A DNA stretch of 64,000 nucleotides from DAOPYU01 sp942493245. GTDB taxonomy: Bacteria; Sumerlaeota; Sumerlaeia; UBA8349. Of the stretch, positions 35,041-42,660 are shown piece after piece. Numbering within the stretch: position 1 is the first letter of the stretch; the number at the start of each line of letters is the position of its first letter. The DNA lies in NCBI GenBank assembly GCA_942493245.1, contig OW818685.1:4464001-4528000 (forward strand), read 5' to 3'. The translations under genes and the position numbers were made by a program. The notes beneath the pieces were generated by a model, which did no database searches, was not told where the DNA came from, and saw only the letters and a program-made list of their open reading frames with translations.

Positions 35041-36465
35041 ATGAAAAGACACCTTTCCATTACCGCCGTTTTTCTTTTCCTGCTGACTCTGGGTTCGATG
35101 CCCGCCCCCGTGTCCGCCGCTGGGACGGAACCCTCCCTGAAACCCTGGGCCGAAAACCCCTGGTACTGGAGTTGGGAAGGAAAACCCGTGCTGCTGCTCG
35201 GCGGCAGCGACGACGACAACCTGTTCCAGTGGCCCGAGAAAGACCTCCTTGCGCAACTCGACCGCCTGGCGGCGGCGGGCGGCAACGTGATCCGCAACAC
35301 AATGAGCGACCGCAAGGACAAGGGTTTCGAGGTGTACCCCTTCAAGCGCCAGCAACCGGAGAACGGCCCCTACGACCTGAACGAATGGAACGAGGAATAC
35401 TGGACGCGCTTCGAGCGCCTGCTGCGCGAGACGGCGAAGCGTCATATTTTCATCCAGATCGAGGTCTGGGATCGGTTCGACTACGCCGACAACGGCGCCG
35501 ACGAACGTTGGAAGATCCATCCGTACAACCCCAGGAACAATGTCAACTACACCTCCGAACAATCCGGTTTCGCCGAGTCGTACCCCGACCACCCCGGCGC
35601 GAACAAACAACCGTTCTTCTTCACCACCCCGAAACAGCGCAACAACCCGGTCGTCCTGAAGTACCAGCAACGCTTTGTCGAAAAAATGCTCGAACACGCG
35701 CTCCGCTACGACCACGTGCTCTACTGCATGGACAACGAGACCAACGGCGAAGAGGAGTGGGGCCGCTACTGGGCGCAGTTCATCAAGGAGCGCGCGGCGG
35801 AGCGCAAAAAAACCGTCTTTGTGACGGAAATGTGGGACGACTGGAATCTGGCCTCGGACATGCACAAGCGCACGTTCGACCACCCGGAACTGTACGACTT
35901 CGTGGACGTCTCGCAGAACAACCACAACAAGGGGCAACAGCACTGGGACAACTTTCTCCACGTCCGCGAGTATCTGTCGAAGAAACCGCGCCCGATGAAC
36001 ACCACCAAAACCTATGGCGCCGACGGGAACAAATTCGGCCATACCGATCAGGACGGCCTCGAACGGTTCTGGCGGCACCTGCTGGCGGGCGGCGCATCGC
36101 TCCGGTTCCACCGGCCCGACTCCGGCCTGGGCCTGAACGACAAGGCCGTCGCGGCCATCCGCGCGGCGCGCAAACTCGAATCGAAAATCCCCCTCTGGAC
36201 CGTCAAACCCGCCAACGAACTTCTGTCCGACCGCGAACCCAACGAAGCGTACCTGGCCGCGAATCCAGGGAAGGCCTGGGCCGTGTACTTTCCCGCAGGC
36301 GGCGAGGTGCAGGTGGACTTTTCCGGAGCGGCGGGACCGTTGACCGTCCAATGGATCGCCATCGCCACCGGCGAGTGGGGACCGAAACAGGAAGTCGCCG
36401 GGGGCGGAAAGGTAAAACTGTCCCCGCCCGGAAAAGGCAACTGGGCCGCCGCGATTACCCGATAG
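35041..36465 (+). CDS. Secreted TIM-barrel glycoside-hydrolase-like protein
   Basis: A 474-residue exported protein. The signal peptide is MKRHLSITAVFLFLLTLGS, ending near VSAAG. The mature part starts NPWYWSWEGKPVLLLGGSDDDN, a pattern of DUF4038-like or related putative glycosidases. Barrel elements follow: GGNVIRNTMS, IFIQIEVWDRFDY, VLYCMDNETNGEEEWG (Asn-Glu pair, candidate acid/base) and TVFVTEMWDDW (candidate nucleophile Glu). The C-terminus has a small beta-sandwich (QVDFSGAAGPLTVQWI) much like the end of the DUF5060 protein at 11550. AAAGGAG precedes the ATG. The substrate is unknown; apiosidase-like proteins share the overall form, but I cannot make that assignment. Confidence 0.72.
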   Translation: MKRHLSITAVFLFLLTLGSMPAPVSAAGTEPSLKPWAENPWYWSWEGKPVLLLGGSDDDNLFQWPEKDLLAQLDRLAAAGGNVIRNTMSDRKDKGFEVYPFKRQQPENGPYDLNEWNEEYWTRFERLLRETAKRHIFIQIEVWDRFDYADNGADERWKIHPYNPRNNVNYTSEQSGFAESYPDHPGANKQPFFFTTPKQRNNPVVLKYQQRFVEKMLEHALRYDHVLYCMDNETNGEEEWGRYWAQFIKERAAERKKTVFVTEMWDDWNLASDMHKRTFDHPELYDFVDVSQNNHNKGQQHWDNFLHVREYLSKKPRPMNTTKTYGADGNKFGHTDQDGLERFWRHLLAGGASLRFHRPDSGLGLNDKAVAAIRAARKLESKIPLWTVKPANELLSDREPNEAYLAANPGKAWAVYFPAGGEVQVDFSGAAGPLTVQWIAIATGEWGPKQEVAGGGKVKLSPPGKGNWAAAITR

Positions 36466-36914
36466 CGGAAAACCGATCGCCAGGAAACGCTTGCTCCGAA
36501 CCAACAGGTCGGTTAGGATCGGGCCGGTCAGTAGAACGGAACCGGTGGGAACGGACGATCATGAAACCATTCCTTGTTTCGGTCCAGGTAACCGGGATAC
36601 CGTCTTCCCGGCGGGTATCCGGTCCCGGAAGCCCAGAATGCCGGTTCGGCATGGCCAAAGACGCCAACACATGGTGGAATCCGCAAATCCAGCGCTTCAA
36701 ATGTCGGGCCAGTTTTGCCTGATTTATTGTCAACAGGACAGTTATCTGTTGTTTGCTCTCTGGCTCGCTTCGTGCTATCCCACAGGAAAGAGTACAGTCA
36801 CGCCGGATCGTGGCGATGTATCCGGACGTGCAGTGTCTGTCGGGAAATCACGCACAACAGCCTTGTTTCCCGGACTGGCGGGGTGGGATACTCAGAGTGA
36901 AAAGGAGACTTCTC
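36466..36914. other. Intergenic region, 449 bp
   Basis: I see no gene, strong terminator or repeat. AAAAGGAG at 36899-36906 is the ribosome binding site for the first membrane-protein paralogue. Confidence 0.4.
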
Positions 36915-37373
36915 ATGAAAGAAGACCTGCAACATCTCAAATGGTTGTCCATCGCGCATTACATACTGGCCGGACTGACCGCGCTGATGGCCTGTCTCCC
37001 CCTGATCCACTTCTTTGTGGGGGTGGGGATCATGACAGGCTCCTTTGTCGGAGGAAATGATTCGCCCCCGCGGTTTTTCGGGTTCTTACTAGTGGGAATG
37101 GCGGTACTCCTGATCCTGATGGGGTGGACCCTGGCGATTCTGATCGCCAGGGCGGGCCGAAAATTGGAAGAACACCGCTCCTGGCTCTATTGTGTGGTTG
37201 TCGCGTCTCTGGAGTGTCTCTGCACCCCCGTTGGAATCGTCCTGTGCGTCCTTACGCTCATCGTCCTGATGCGTCCATCGGTCAAAGCGCTCTTTGAGGG
37301 ACAGGAAACTCTCCCCTCTTCGCATCCGATCGAACCGACCGACTCACTGCAAACGAAAGATCCTTTGGGATAA
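36915..37373 (+). CDS. Small polytopic membrane protein, paralogue 1 of 4
   Basis: A 152-residue membrane protein of unknown function. It starts MKEDLQHLKWLSIAHYILAG, a conserved N-terminal helix, followed by three or four hydrophobic segments (about 12-40, 54-78, 88-118). The conserved end is LIVLMRPSVKALFEGQ and then a polar tail. I recognise similar proteins as hypothetical in several Gram-negative bacteria, without a known role. AAAAGGAG lies 8 bases before the ATG. It begins an array of four tandem relatives (to 39206), each with its own good ribosome binding site, probably one transcript. Confidence 0.85.
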   Translation: MKEDLQHLKWLSIAHYILAGLTALMACLPLIHFFVGVGIMTGSFVGGNDSPPRFFGFLLVGMAVLLILMGWTLAILIARAGRKLEEHRSWLYCVVVASLECLCTPVGIVLCVLTLIVLMRPSVKALFEGQETLPSSHPIEPTDSLQTKDPLG

Positions 37374-37404
37374 TCTTCGGAACAAATCTATAGAAGGAGG
37401 TTTC

Positions 37405-37962
37405 ATGAAAAACGACCTGCAACACCTCAAGTGGCTGTCCATTGCGCACTATTTTCTGGCCGGATTCATCGCTTGGGGCATCTGTTTTTCTCTTTTTCAT
37501 CTCTTCGTGGGACTGGGTCTCAGACTGGGCGTTCTGGATGTCGGGAGGACCGATATCTCGTTTCAGAAAGCAGGTTATCTGTTTGGTTATCAAATTATTG
37601 AGCTTTTGATAAAATTGGGGCTGATACTATTGATCTCCCTCGCGGGTTGGAAGATCGGGCAACATCGCTCCCGGAATTATTGTCTTGTTACCGCTTGTCT
37701 TCAAGGCCTGTCCGTGCCGGTCGCTTTGGGGACCATTATCTTGTTTATTGGCATCATTTACGATTTTTCGGCTCTTGTTCACGATTTCCCTGCTCTCCTT
37801 GTGGTGGCTGCTGTCTTTCTTTCCAGCCCGAGTTTCTTTGTGTTGGGGACCATCCTGGGTATCTTCACGATCATCGTCCTGATGCGTCCGTCGGTTAGAT
37901 CTATTTTTGAGGAACAGGAAGATCACTTCATCCCTAAACACTCGACCGAATCGACTTGTTAA
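37405..37962 (+). CDS. Small polytopic membrane protein, paralogue 2 of 4
   Basis: A 185-residue relative of paralogue 1. The N-terminus MKNDLQHLKWLSIAHYFLAG and the motif IIVLMRPSVRSIFEEQ are shared. It has an extra hydrophobic stretch in the middle (about 105-150, including VVAAVFLSSPSFFVLGTILG), so one or two more membrane helices than the others. GAAGGAGG lies 5 bases before the ATG. The gap from paralogue 1 is 31 bases. The central part is noticeably more AT-rich than the flanking genes. Function unknown. Confidence 0.85.
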   Translation: MKNDLQHLKWLSIAHYFLAGFIAWGICFSLFHLFVGLGLRLGVLDVGRTDISFQKAGYLFGYQIIELLIKLGLILLISLAGWKIGQHRSRNYCLVTACLQGLSVPVALGTIILFIGIIYDFSALVHDFPALLVVAAVFLSSPSFFVLGTILGIFTIIVLMRPSVRSIFEEQEDHFIPKHSTESTC

Positions 37963-38007
37963 AACAACAAGTTTTCACTGACGTATATGGAAACGGAGGC
38001 AAAGAAC

Positions 38008-38433
38008 ATGAAGAAACAGATTCTCCTGATATCGCTTTCTATTCTACATTTCATATTGGCTGGTTGTCTCTTCTCGTTCTGCTATCTTTTCCGCTTCGGT
38101 CTTTGGACGCATGGAGGAGAAATTATGCCATCTCTCATACTGCTCGGGGGTATCTCAATTCTTATGGCGATACTTGGATGGGGAATAGCCACCCGGAGAG
38201 CTTGGCTATACTGTGTTATTATTACCGGCCTTGAATGCTTCTTCGTACCCGTAGGAACCATCCTGGGAATAGTTACGTTGATAGTTTTAATGGCACCCTC
38301 GGTCAAAGCGCTCTTTGAGGAGAACGCGGCGTTGCGTCGTTCCACTCACTCGCCACAAGCGGTTGCTTCATCTGGAAAGAAAAATTCTCTGGAACATGAC
38401 ACAATACAAATCAAAGGAAGGAACAATTCATGA
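38008..38433 (+). CDS. Small polytopic membrane protein, paralogue 3 of 4
   Basis: About 141 residues from the ATG at 38008 (MKKQILLISLSILHFILAG), which has GGAGG 10 bases upstream; an ATG at 37987 would add seven residues. It keeps the LHFILAG element, RAWLYCVIITGLEC and LIVLMAPSVKALFEEN, but has lost the DLQHLKWLSIAHY start, so it is the most diverged copy. It is AT-rich. A polar Ser/Lys tail of about 35 residues ends it. The stop overlaps the start of paralogue 4 (ATGA). Function unknown. Confidence 0.8.
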   Translation: MKKQILLISLSILHFILAGCLFSFCYLFRFGLWTHGGEIMPSLILLGGISILMAILGWGIATRRAWLYCVIITGLECFFVPVGTILGIVTLIVLMAPSVKALFEENAALRRSTHSPQAVASSGKKNSLEHDTIQIKGRNNS

Positions 38434-39206
38434 AAAACGACCTGCAACACCTCAAGTGGCTGTCCATTGCGCACTATTTTCTGGCCGGATTTATCGTGCT
38501 GGCTTCCTGTTTCATGTTCCTCGTCATGACAAGTCCGGCGGAATGGAGGGGAACCGTTTTCCTGCTCGTCGTCAGTCTTGTGATCGTGATCCAATGCACT
38601 CTGGCCGTCCTGATTGTCATCGCGGGCCGGAATCTCGGACAACATCAGTCCTGGCTCTACTGCGTCATCATCGCGTGTCTGGATCTCGTCTGCACACCCC
38701 TGGGAATGATCCTGGGTGTCTTTACGCTCATCGTCCTGATGCGCCCCTCGGTTAAGGCGCTTTTTGTGAGGAATGTCCCGATACAACATCCCTATTATCC
38801 CTCGAACCCGTCACAGCGGCAATCGCACCACTTCCGGAGCGCCGGAAACTCGACCAGACAAGACACCGGCCTGATGGACTCAAATTTCTATAACGACCCG
38901 AACCTCAATACTGCCATGATGGCCGGAATGGCTTCGTCTATCCTGATGCAGGAACAGATGCAGAACGCAATCCAACAATCGGGTGACCCGGCAACCTCCG
39001 GGATTCATCATGATGTCCCTCAAATGGATCTGAACGCCTGTGCCCACTCCTATATGGCGGAAGCGCCCCCGGCACAGGAAGGAACCTTCGCGGACCTCTC
39101 CGCGCTCGACTCCTCGTCCTTCAGTTCCCCGTCGTTCGATTCGAGTCCCTCGTTCGACTCGTCGTCTTCGTGCGACTCATCCTCATCCTGTTCAAGTTCG
39201 GAGTGA
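38430..39206 (+). CDS. Small polytopic membrane protein with Ser-rich tail, paralogue 4 of 4
   Basis: A 258-residue protein. The membrane part (1-115) begins MKNDLQHLKWLSIAHYFLAG, identical over its start to paralogue 2, and ends LIVLMRPSVKALF. A soluble tail of about 140 residues follows that the other copies lack. It has a Met/Gln-rich segment (AMMAGMASSILMQEQMQNAI) and a terminal stretch of Ser, Asp and Phe ending SSSSCDSSSSCSSSE. That tail may be a flexible tether or low-complexity surface patch. Translation is coupled to paralogue 3 by the ATGA overlap, and the next gene starts 6 bases after the stop. Confidence 0.85.
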   Translation: MKNDLQHLKWLSIAHYFLAGFIVLASCFMFLVMTSPAEWRGTVFLLVVSLVIVIQCTLAVLIVIAGRNLGQHQSWLYCVIIACLDLVCTPLGMILGVFTLIVLMRPSVKALFVRNVPIQHPYYPSNPSQRQSHHFRSAGNSTRQDTGLMDSNFYNDPNLNTAMMAGMASSILMQEQMQNAIQQSGDPATSGIHHDVPQMDLNACAHSYMAEAPPAQEGTFADLSALDSSSFSSPSFDSSPSFDSSSSCDSSSSCSSSE

Positions 39207-39211
39207 CCGCC

Positions 39212-39601
39212 ATGACTTCAGACACAACGATTGCCACACAAATTCTCGCCCTGGAACGCGCTGCGCTCGACCGCTGGGGACAGGGAGACCCATCCGGGTT
39301 TCTGGAGATCTCCGCGCCCGAGGTGGTCTATTTTGACCCGTTTCAGGAACGCCGCCTCAACGGGCTGGATGAACTCACCGCCCTGTACGAAAGTATTCGG
39401 GGACAGGTTTCCCTGGACCGGTACGAACTGCTCGACCCCGTGGTCCAGGTGGCCGGCGACGCCGCCGTTCTGACCTTCAATTACGTGGGCTACGTGGGCG
39501 ACCAAGTCCACCGTTGGAACTGCACCGAGGTGTACCGGCGGACGGGGGACGCGTGGCAGATCATCCAGACTCACTGGTCGTTGACGAAACCGGGGAAATG
39601 A
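39212..39601 (+). CDS. SnoaL/NTF2-like (DUF4440) protein
   Basis: A 129-residue cytoplasmic protein of the NTF2-like fold. It starts MTSDTTIATQILALERAALD and shows family-like segments WGQGDPSGFLEISAPEVVYFDPF, GLDELTALYESI, VAGDAAVLTFNYVG and the closing W-rich strand WQIIQTHWSLTKP. It resembles DUF4440 or SnoaL-like proteins that protect cells or bind small molecules; no catalytic residue set can be named. The ATG at 39212 has GGAG 10 bases upstream. It lies 6 bases past the stop of membrane paralogue 4 and could share its transcript. Confidence 0.85.
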   Translation: MTSDTTIATQILALERAALDRWGQGDPSGFLEISAPEVVYFDPFQERRLNGLDELTALYESIRGQVSLDRYELLDPVVQVAGDAAVLTFNYVGYVGDQVHRWNCTEVYRRTGDAWQIIQTHWSLTKPGK

Positions 39602-39660
39602 CGGGATCGGGAATGGTCCAACACAAGAGGAACCGAAGGGGTCTTCCTGAACACGAAGGA

Positions 39661-39803
39661 TCACGCAAAGACGCCAGGGCGCAAAGAACCGCTTTCTTAT
39701 AACCACCGATCATACCGATGGACTGGACACTGAAAAACTGAAACCAGACGCTTTTCAATCTGTCGTTCCTGACGCCTTGGCGTCTTTGCGCCCTGTCGTG
39801 ATT
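39661..39803. repeat. Inverted pair of CGCAAAGACGCC repeats
   Basis: The block CACGCAAAGACGCCAGGGCG (39662-39681) is mirrored by ACGCCTTGGCGTCTTTGCGC with following CCTG (about 39772-39795). Long complementary parts would allow a hairpin of about 130 bases. Similar unit sequences are common as intergenic repeats. Confidence 0.55.
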
Positions 39804-39879
39804 CATTTCTTCTCAGGCTGTTTTTGTCTGGTTACGGCTTCGTTCTACCAGGTACAGCCGGGGTTGCGGTCCTCCCCGA

Positions 39880-41244
39880 TCACAACCGAAACCGCTCGAA
39901 GTGAATCCGCGATCCGGGGACACCAAGCGCCTGGAGGGCTTTGCGCACCGCGGCCATCATCGCGGACGGCCCGCAGAGAAAGACCTCGCGTTGCGTCAGG
40001 TCGGGCACCAGCCGGCGCAGTTTCTCCTCGTCCACGTGCCCGCGTTCCCCGGACCAATCCTCCGGATGGCTGATGATGACGTGGACTTTCGGGTACGGGT
40101 GCTGTGCGGCAAGTTTCGCCAACTCTTCCTGAAAGACGATCCGTTTCTCACTCCGGTTCGCATAAAGCAGGGTGATGTCGCGCCCTTCCAGCGCGAACGC
40201 CTCGAGCAGGGAACGCAGCGGTGTGATCCCGATCCCTCCCGCGATCAACAACACATCGGGCAGCGCCGCCCGGTTCGCCGTGAGCGCGCCGTACGGTCCA
40301 TCCACCAGGACACGCGTCCCCGGTTTGAGTTTCGGGATGGCCGACGTGAAGTCGCCGATTTTCTTGATGGTCAGGCGCAACCGCTCCCCATCGGGATAAT
40401 TCGACAGCGAGAAGGGGTGCTTCTCCCACCAGAACCCGCGCGCCAGAAAGCGGACAAAAACGAATTGTCCCGCGCGGGCGGGGAGGGTGTGCAGCTCGCG
40501 CCCGTCTATCGCGACAGATGTCACTTCCTCGTTCTCGGCCACCACGCTCTGGACGACAAAACCGTTCACGGCAAAACGCCACAGCGGCACGCCCACGCGG
40601 TAAAACAGGAGCAGGCCGAACGCGAAAGCGTACAGGCCGTACCAGTACCCGCGGAACGCCGGGCTTTCGGTATCCGAAGTCAACCCGTTGCCGTACATGA
40701 ACTGGTGGGAGAACGCCAGCGCGATTGCGGCATAGGTGGCCAGGTGGAGGTAGTACCAGATCTCATACTTGATGCGGGGACGCACGAGCGGGAGCGAGAC
40801 CGTCCCCACAATCAGCAACAGAACGGCGGCGGACAGGGCCAGCCGGAGCCTTTCCCAATCGGTCAGAAAGACCCGGATCTGCTCCACAAACCCCAGTTCG
40901 GGAATATCGGCAAGAGCGTGTCCCCGCGTGACCAGAAATATATGGACCACCATGAAGGTGATCGTCAGACGCCCGTTCCATTCATGGACCCCGATCAAAC
41001 GGTCCAGTCCCACCGGGCGCTCCAACCACCGCGCGCGGCTGATCAGGATGAGTTGAAACAGCGCTCCCGTGGCCGCGTACAGCCCGGCCAGACTTCCCCA
41101 GGCGATCCAGCGCGCGGCGCGGCCCATGTCCATCTGGTTTCCCCCCGCACCCCGGAACGTGTGCCAGAGCCAGAAACCCGTGGCAGTCGCGAAGACCCCG
41201 AACCAGAGAAAGAAAAGCAGATACCGCGCTCGATTTGTCATCAT
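39880..41244 (-). CDS. Transmembrane ferric-reductase-like flavoprotein (FRD/NOX family)
   Basis: A 454-residue membrane oxidoreductase. Residues 1-225 hold six hydrophobic segments with histidines in the right places for haem (GVHEWNGRLTITFMVVHIFL, IWYYLHLATYAAIALAFSHQ). The C-terminal half is a ferredoxin-NADP reductase module: the flavin motif KHPFSLSNYP, the pyridine-nucleotide motif IAGGIGITPLRSL and the LCGPSAMM element. It should pass electrons from cytoplasmic NAD(P)H across the membrane, to iron, quinone or a periplasmic partner. Two ATG codons lie side by side (41244 and 41241); GAGGTG upstream fits the second slightly better. It is next to genes for an exported rubrerythrin and MsrBA. 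Confidence 0.88.
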   Translation of the reverse strand: MMTNRARYLLFFLWFGVFATATGFWLWHTFRGAGGNQMDMGRAARWIAWGSLAGLYAATGALFQLILISRARWLERPVGLDRLIGVHEWNGRLTITFMVVHIFLVTRGHALADIPELGFVEQIRVFLTDWERLRLALSAAVLLLIVGTVSLPLVRPRIKYEIWYYLHLATYAAIALAFSHQFMYGNGLTSDTESPAFRGYWYGLYAFAFGLLLFYRVGVPLWRFAVNGFVVQSVVAENEEVTSVAIDGRELHTLPARAGQFVFVRFLARGFWWEKHPFSLSNYPDGERLRLTIKKIGDFTSAIPKLKPGTRVLVDGPYGALTANRAALPDVLLIAGGIGITPLRSLLEAFALEGRDITLLYANRSEKRIVFQEELAKLAAQHPYPKVHVIISHPEDWSGERGHVDEEKLRRLVPDLTQREVFLCGPSAMMAAVRKALQALGVPGSRIHFERFRL

Positions 41245-41508
41245 TCCACCTCTTCACCCCAGGGGAAACCTTGCCCACAGACATTTTGTCCGGATCAACC
41301 GGGAAACGGCCATTGGGCACCGGTGAAAACACACAGGTCTCCGGCCCAGGAAAGAAAACCCTTTCGCGGGCCAGAGACCGTATCTCCGCCTGTCTTGAAA
41401 ACAACCGATGCGGGGAACCACAACCGCCCGTTCGTTCGGACGGACGGGAACATCCTACCCGCCGAAAGAGGCGGCGTCATCCCCCCGGCAGTCCAACCCC
41501 AGCCGGAA

Positions 41509-42207
41509 TCAGGAAACCTTCTTCAGTCCTTTTTTCGGCTCGGAGCAGATCGGGCATTTGTCCAGTTCGGCCCACAGAGCCGTGTGACCGCAGCGTTCGC
41601 ACACCAGGAATTCCTTCTGGCCGGTCTTCCAGTTCTCGAGGTCGGTCAGCGCCGTCTGATACAGGCTGGCGTGCTCCGTCTCGACCGTCAACGCGTGCGA
41701 GAAGAGGCGCTCGGCCATGTCCGCCTTGTCGGCCTTGGCCTGGGTGGCGAATTCCGGGTACATCTTCTGTTTCTCTTCGGTCTCGCCCGCGATGGCCGCC
41801 TCGAGGTTTTCCCTGGTGGTCTTAACCTCGGCCGGTTTGATGTCGGCCTGGGCCGTTGCGCCGGTGGAGGCGATCAGTTTTTCATAACTGGCCGCGTGGA
41901 TGCCTTCGGCCATGGCGGCGGCCCGGAACAGACTGGCCACCTGCTGGTACCCTTCCTCGTCGGCTTTTTTCGCGAAGGCTTCGTAGCGGGCCTTGGCGTT
42001 CGATTCGCCATTGAAAGCCGCCTGCAGGTTCTTCATCGTCGCTTCCGGCAGGGTGGCCGTCCCTTTTTTCTCTTCCGGCTTCTTCTCGCCGGACTGCTTC
42101 GGGTCGGTCTTGGACGACGGGGTTTTCTCTCCGCATCCGGCGGTCAGACCCAGCCCGACGGTCAAACCGGTGGCCAGTGTGGCTTTCAACAGATCTCTGC
42201 GTTTCAT
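41509..42207 (-). CDS. Exported rubrerythrin lipoprotein
   Basis: A 232-residue rubrerythrin with an export signal: MKRRDLLKATLATG has a twin-arginine, and LTAGC (Cys25) is a lipobox. The ferritin-like four-helix domain shows the di-iron ligands in AFNGESNAKARYEAFAKKAD, AAMAEGIHAASYEK, IAGETEEKQKMYPEFA and TVETEHASLYQ. The rubredoxin-like end has two CxxC pairs (FLVCERCGH, KCPICSEP). Such proteins reduce hydrogen peroxide; they are normally cytoplasmic, so a Tat lipoprotein is unusual. A Lys/Glu/Pro linker (28-55) joins the anchor to the domain. The ATG at 42207 has AAAGGA upstream; the longer frame to 42393 is discarded. The divergent neighbour encodes MsrBA. Confidence 0.92.
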   Translation of the reverse strand: MKRRDLLKATLATGLTVGLGLTAGCGEKTPSSKTDPKQSGEKKPEEKKGTATLPEATMKNLQAAFNGESNAKARYEAFAKKADEEGYQQVASLFRAAAMAEGIHAASYEKLIASTGATAQADIKPAEVKTTRENLEAAIAGETEEKQKMYPEFATQAKADKADMAERLFSHALTVETEHASLYQTALTDLENWKTGQKEFLVCERCGHTALWAELDKCPICSEPKKGLKKVS

Positions 42208-42660
42208 GGTGAAAGGTTCCTTTTCTCGATCGAAATCTTCAGGGGTTTTGTTCGGCTCCGACCCCGGAACCCATCCCCGTCTTTGTCCTGGCGAAAACTG
42301 GGAACGCGGTGGGGAAGGGAGAATGGAATCCGGCCCCTCCGGCCTCGAGAGATCCTGGAACAGGACCGTCCCCATCGCGATTTGCCAAGACAAGAAAACT
42401 GTACCAGAGGGTGGGGGGAAATGTCAATCCCGTAGGGAAGGCCCTGGAGGGATGATCCAGGGGGCGGGTTTGAAACCCGCCCCTACCGTCCAGCCCCCCC
42501 CCGTCCCGCCGCCTTCAACCTGCGTGGATTTTATTTGGGTCTGAATGACCTTGCGGCCCAGGAACCGGCCATGCGAAAATGAAAACATGAAACAGGCGAG
42601 GTGGGGGTTTCCCGTCAAAGGGACAAGGAACCCGATTCCCCCACCCCCGAGGTCAGGATC
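42208..42660. other. Divergent intergenic region, 453 bp
   Basis: Lies between the rubrerythrin (minus) and MsrBA (plus) genes. It carries a GGGCGGGTTT palindrome at 42462-42482. No gene and no clear promoter were found. Confidence 0.5.
42462..42482. repeat. GGGCGGGTTT palindrome
   Basis: Arms GGGCGGGTTT and AAACCCGCCC with one central base, followed by CCTAC. Identical arms occur at 44428-44448 and 44472-44492, and within the stem at 13508-13543. Confidence 0.8.

Noticed and set aside
42208..42393. A longer rubrerythrin with 62 extra N-terminal residues
   Set aside because: The extension is Pro/Arg-rich, has no ribosome binding site, and would bury the Tat/lipobox signal that starts at 42207.
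39901..42435. An 844-codon plus-strand open frame
   Set aside because: It runs antisense through the ferric-reductase-like and rubrerythrin genes, both of which have complete motifs. High GC alone explains the open frame.
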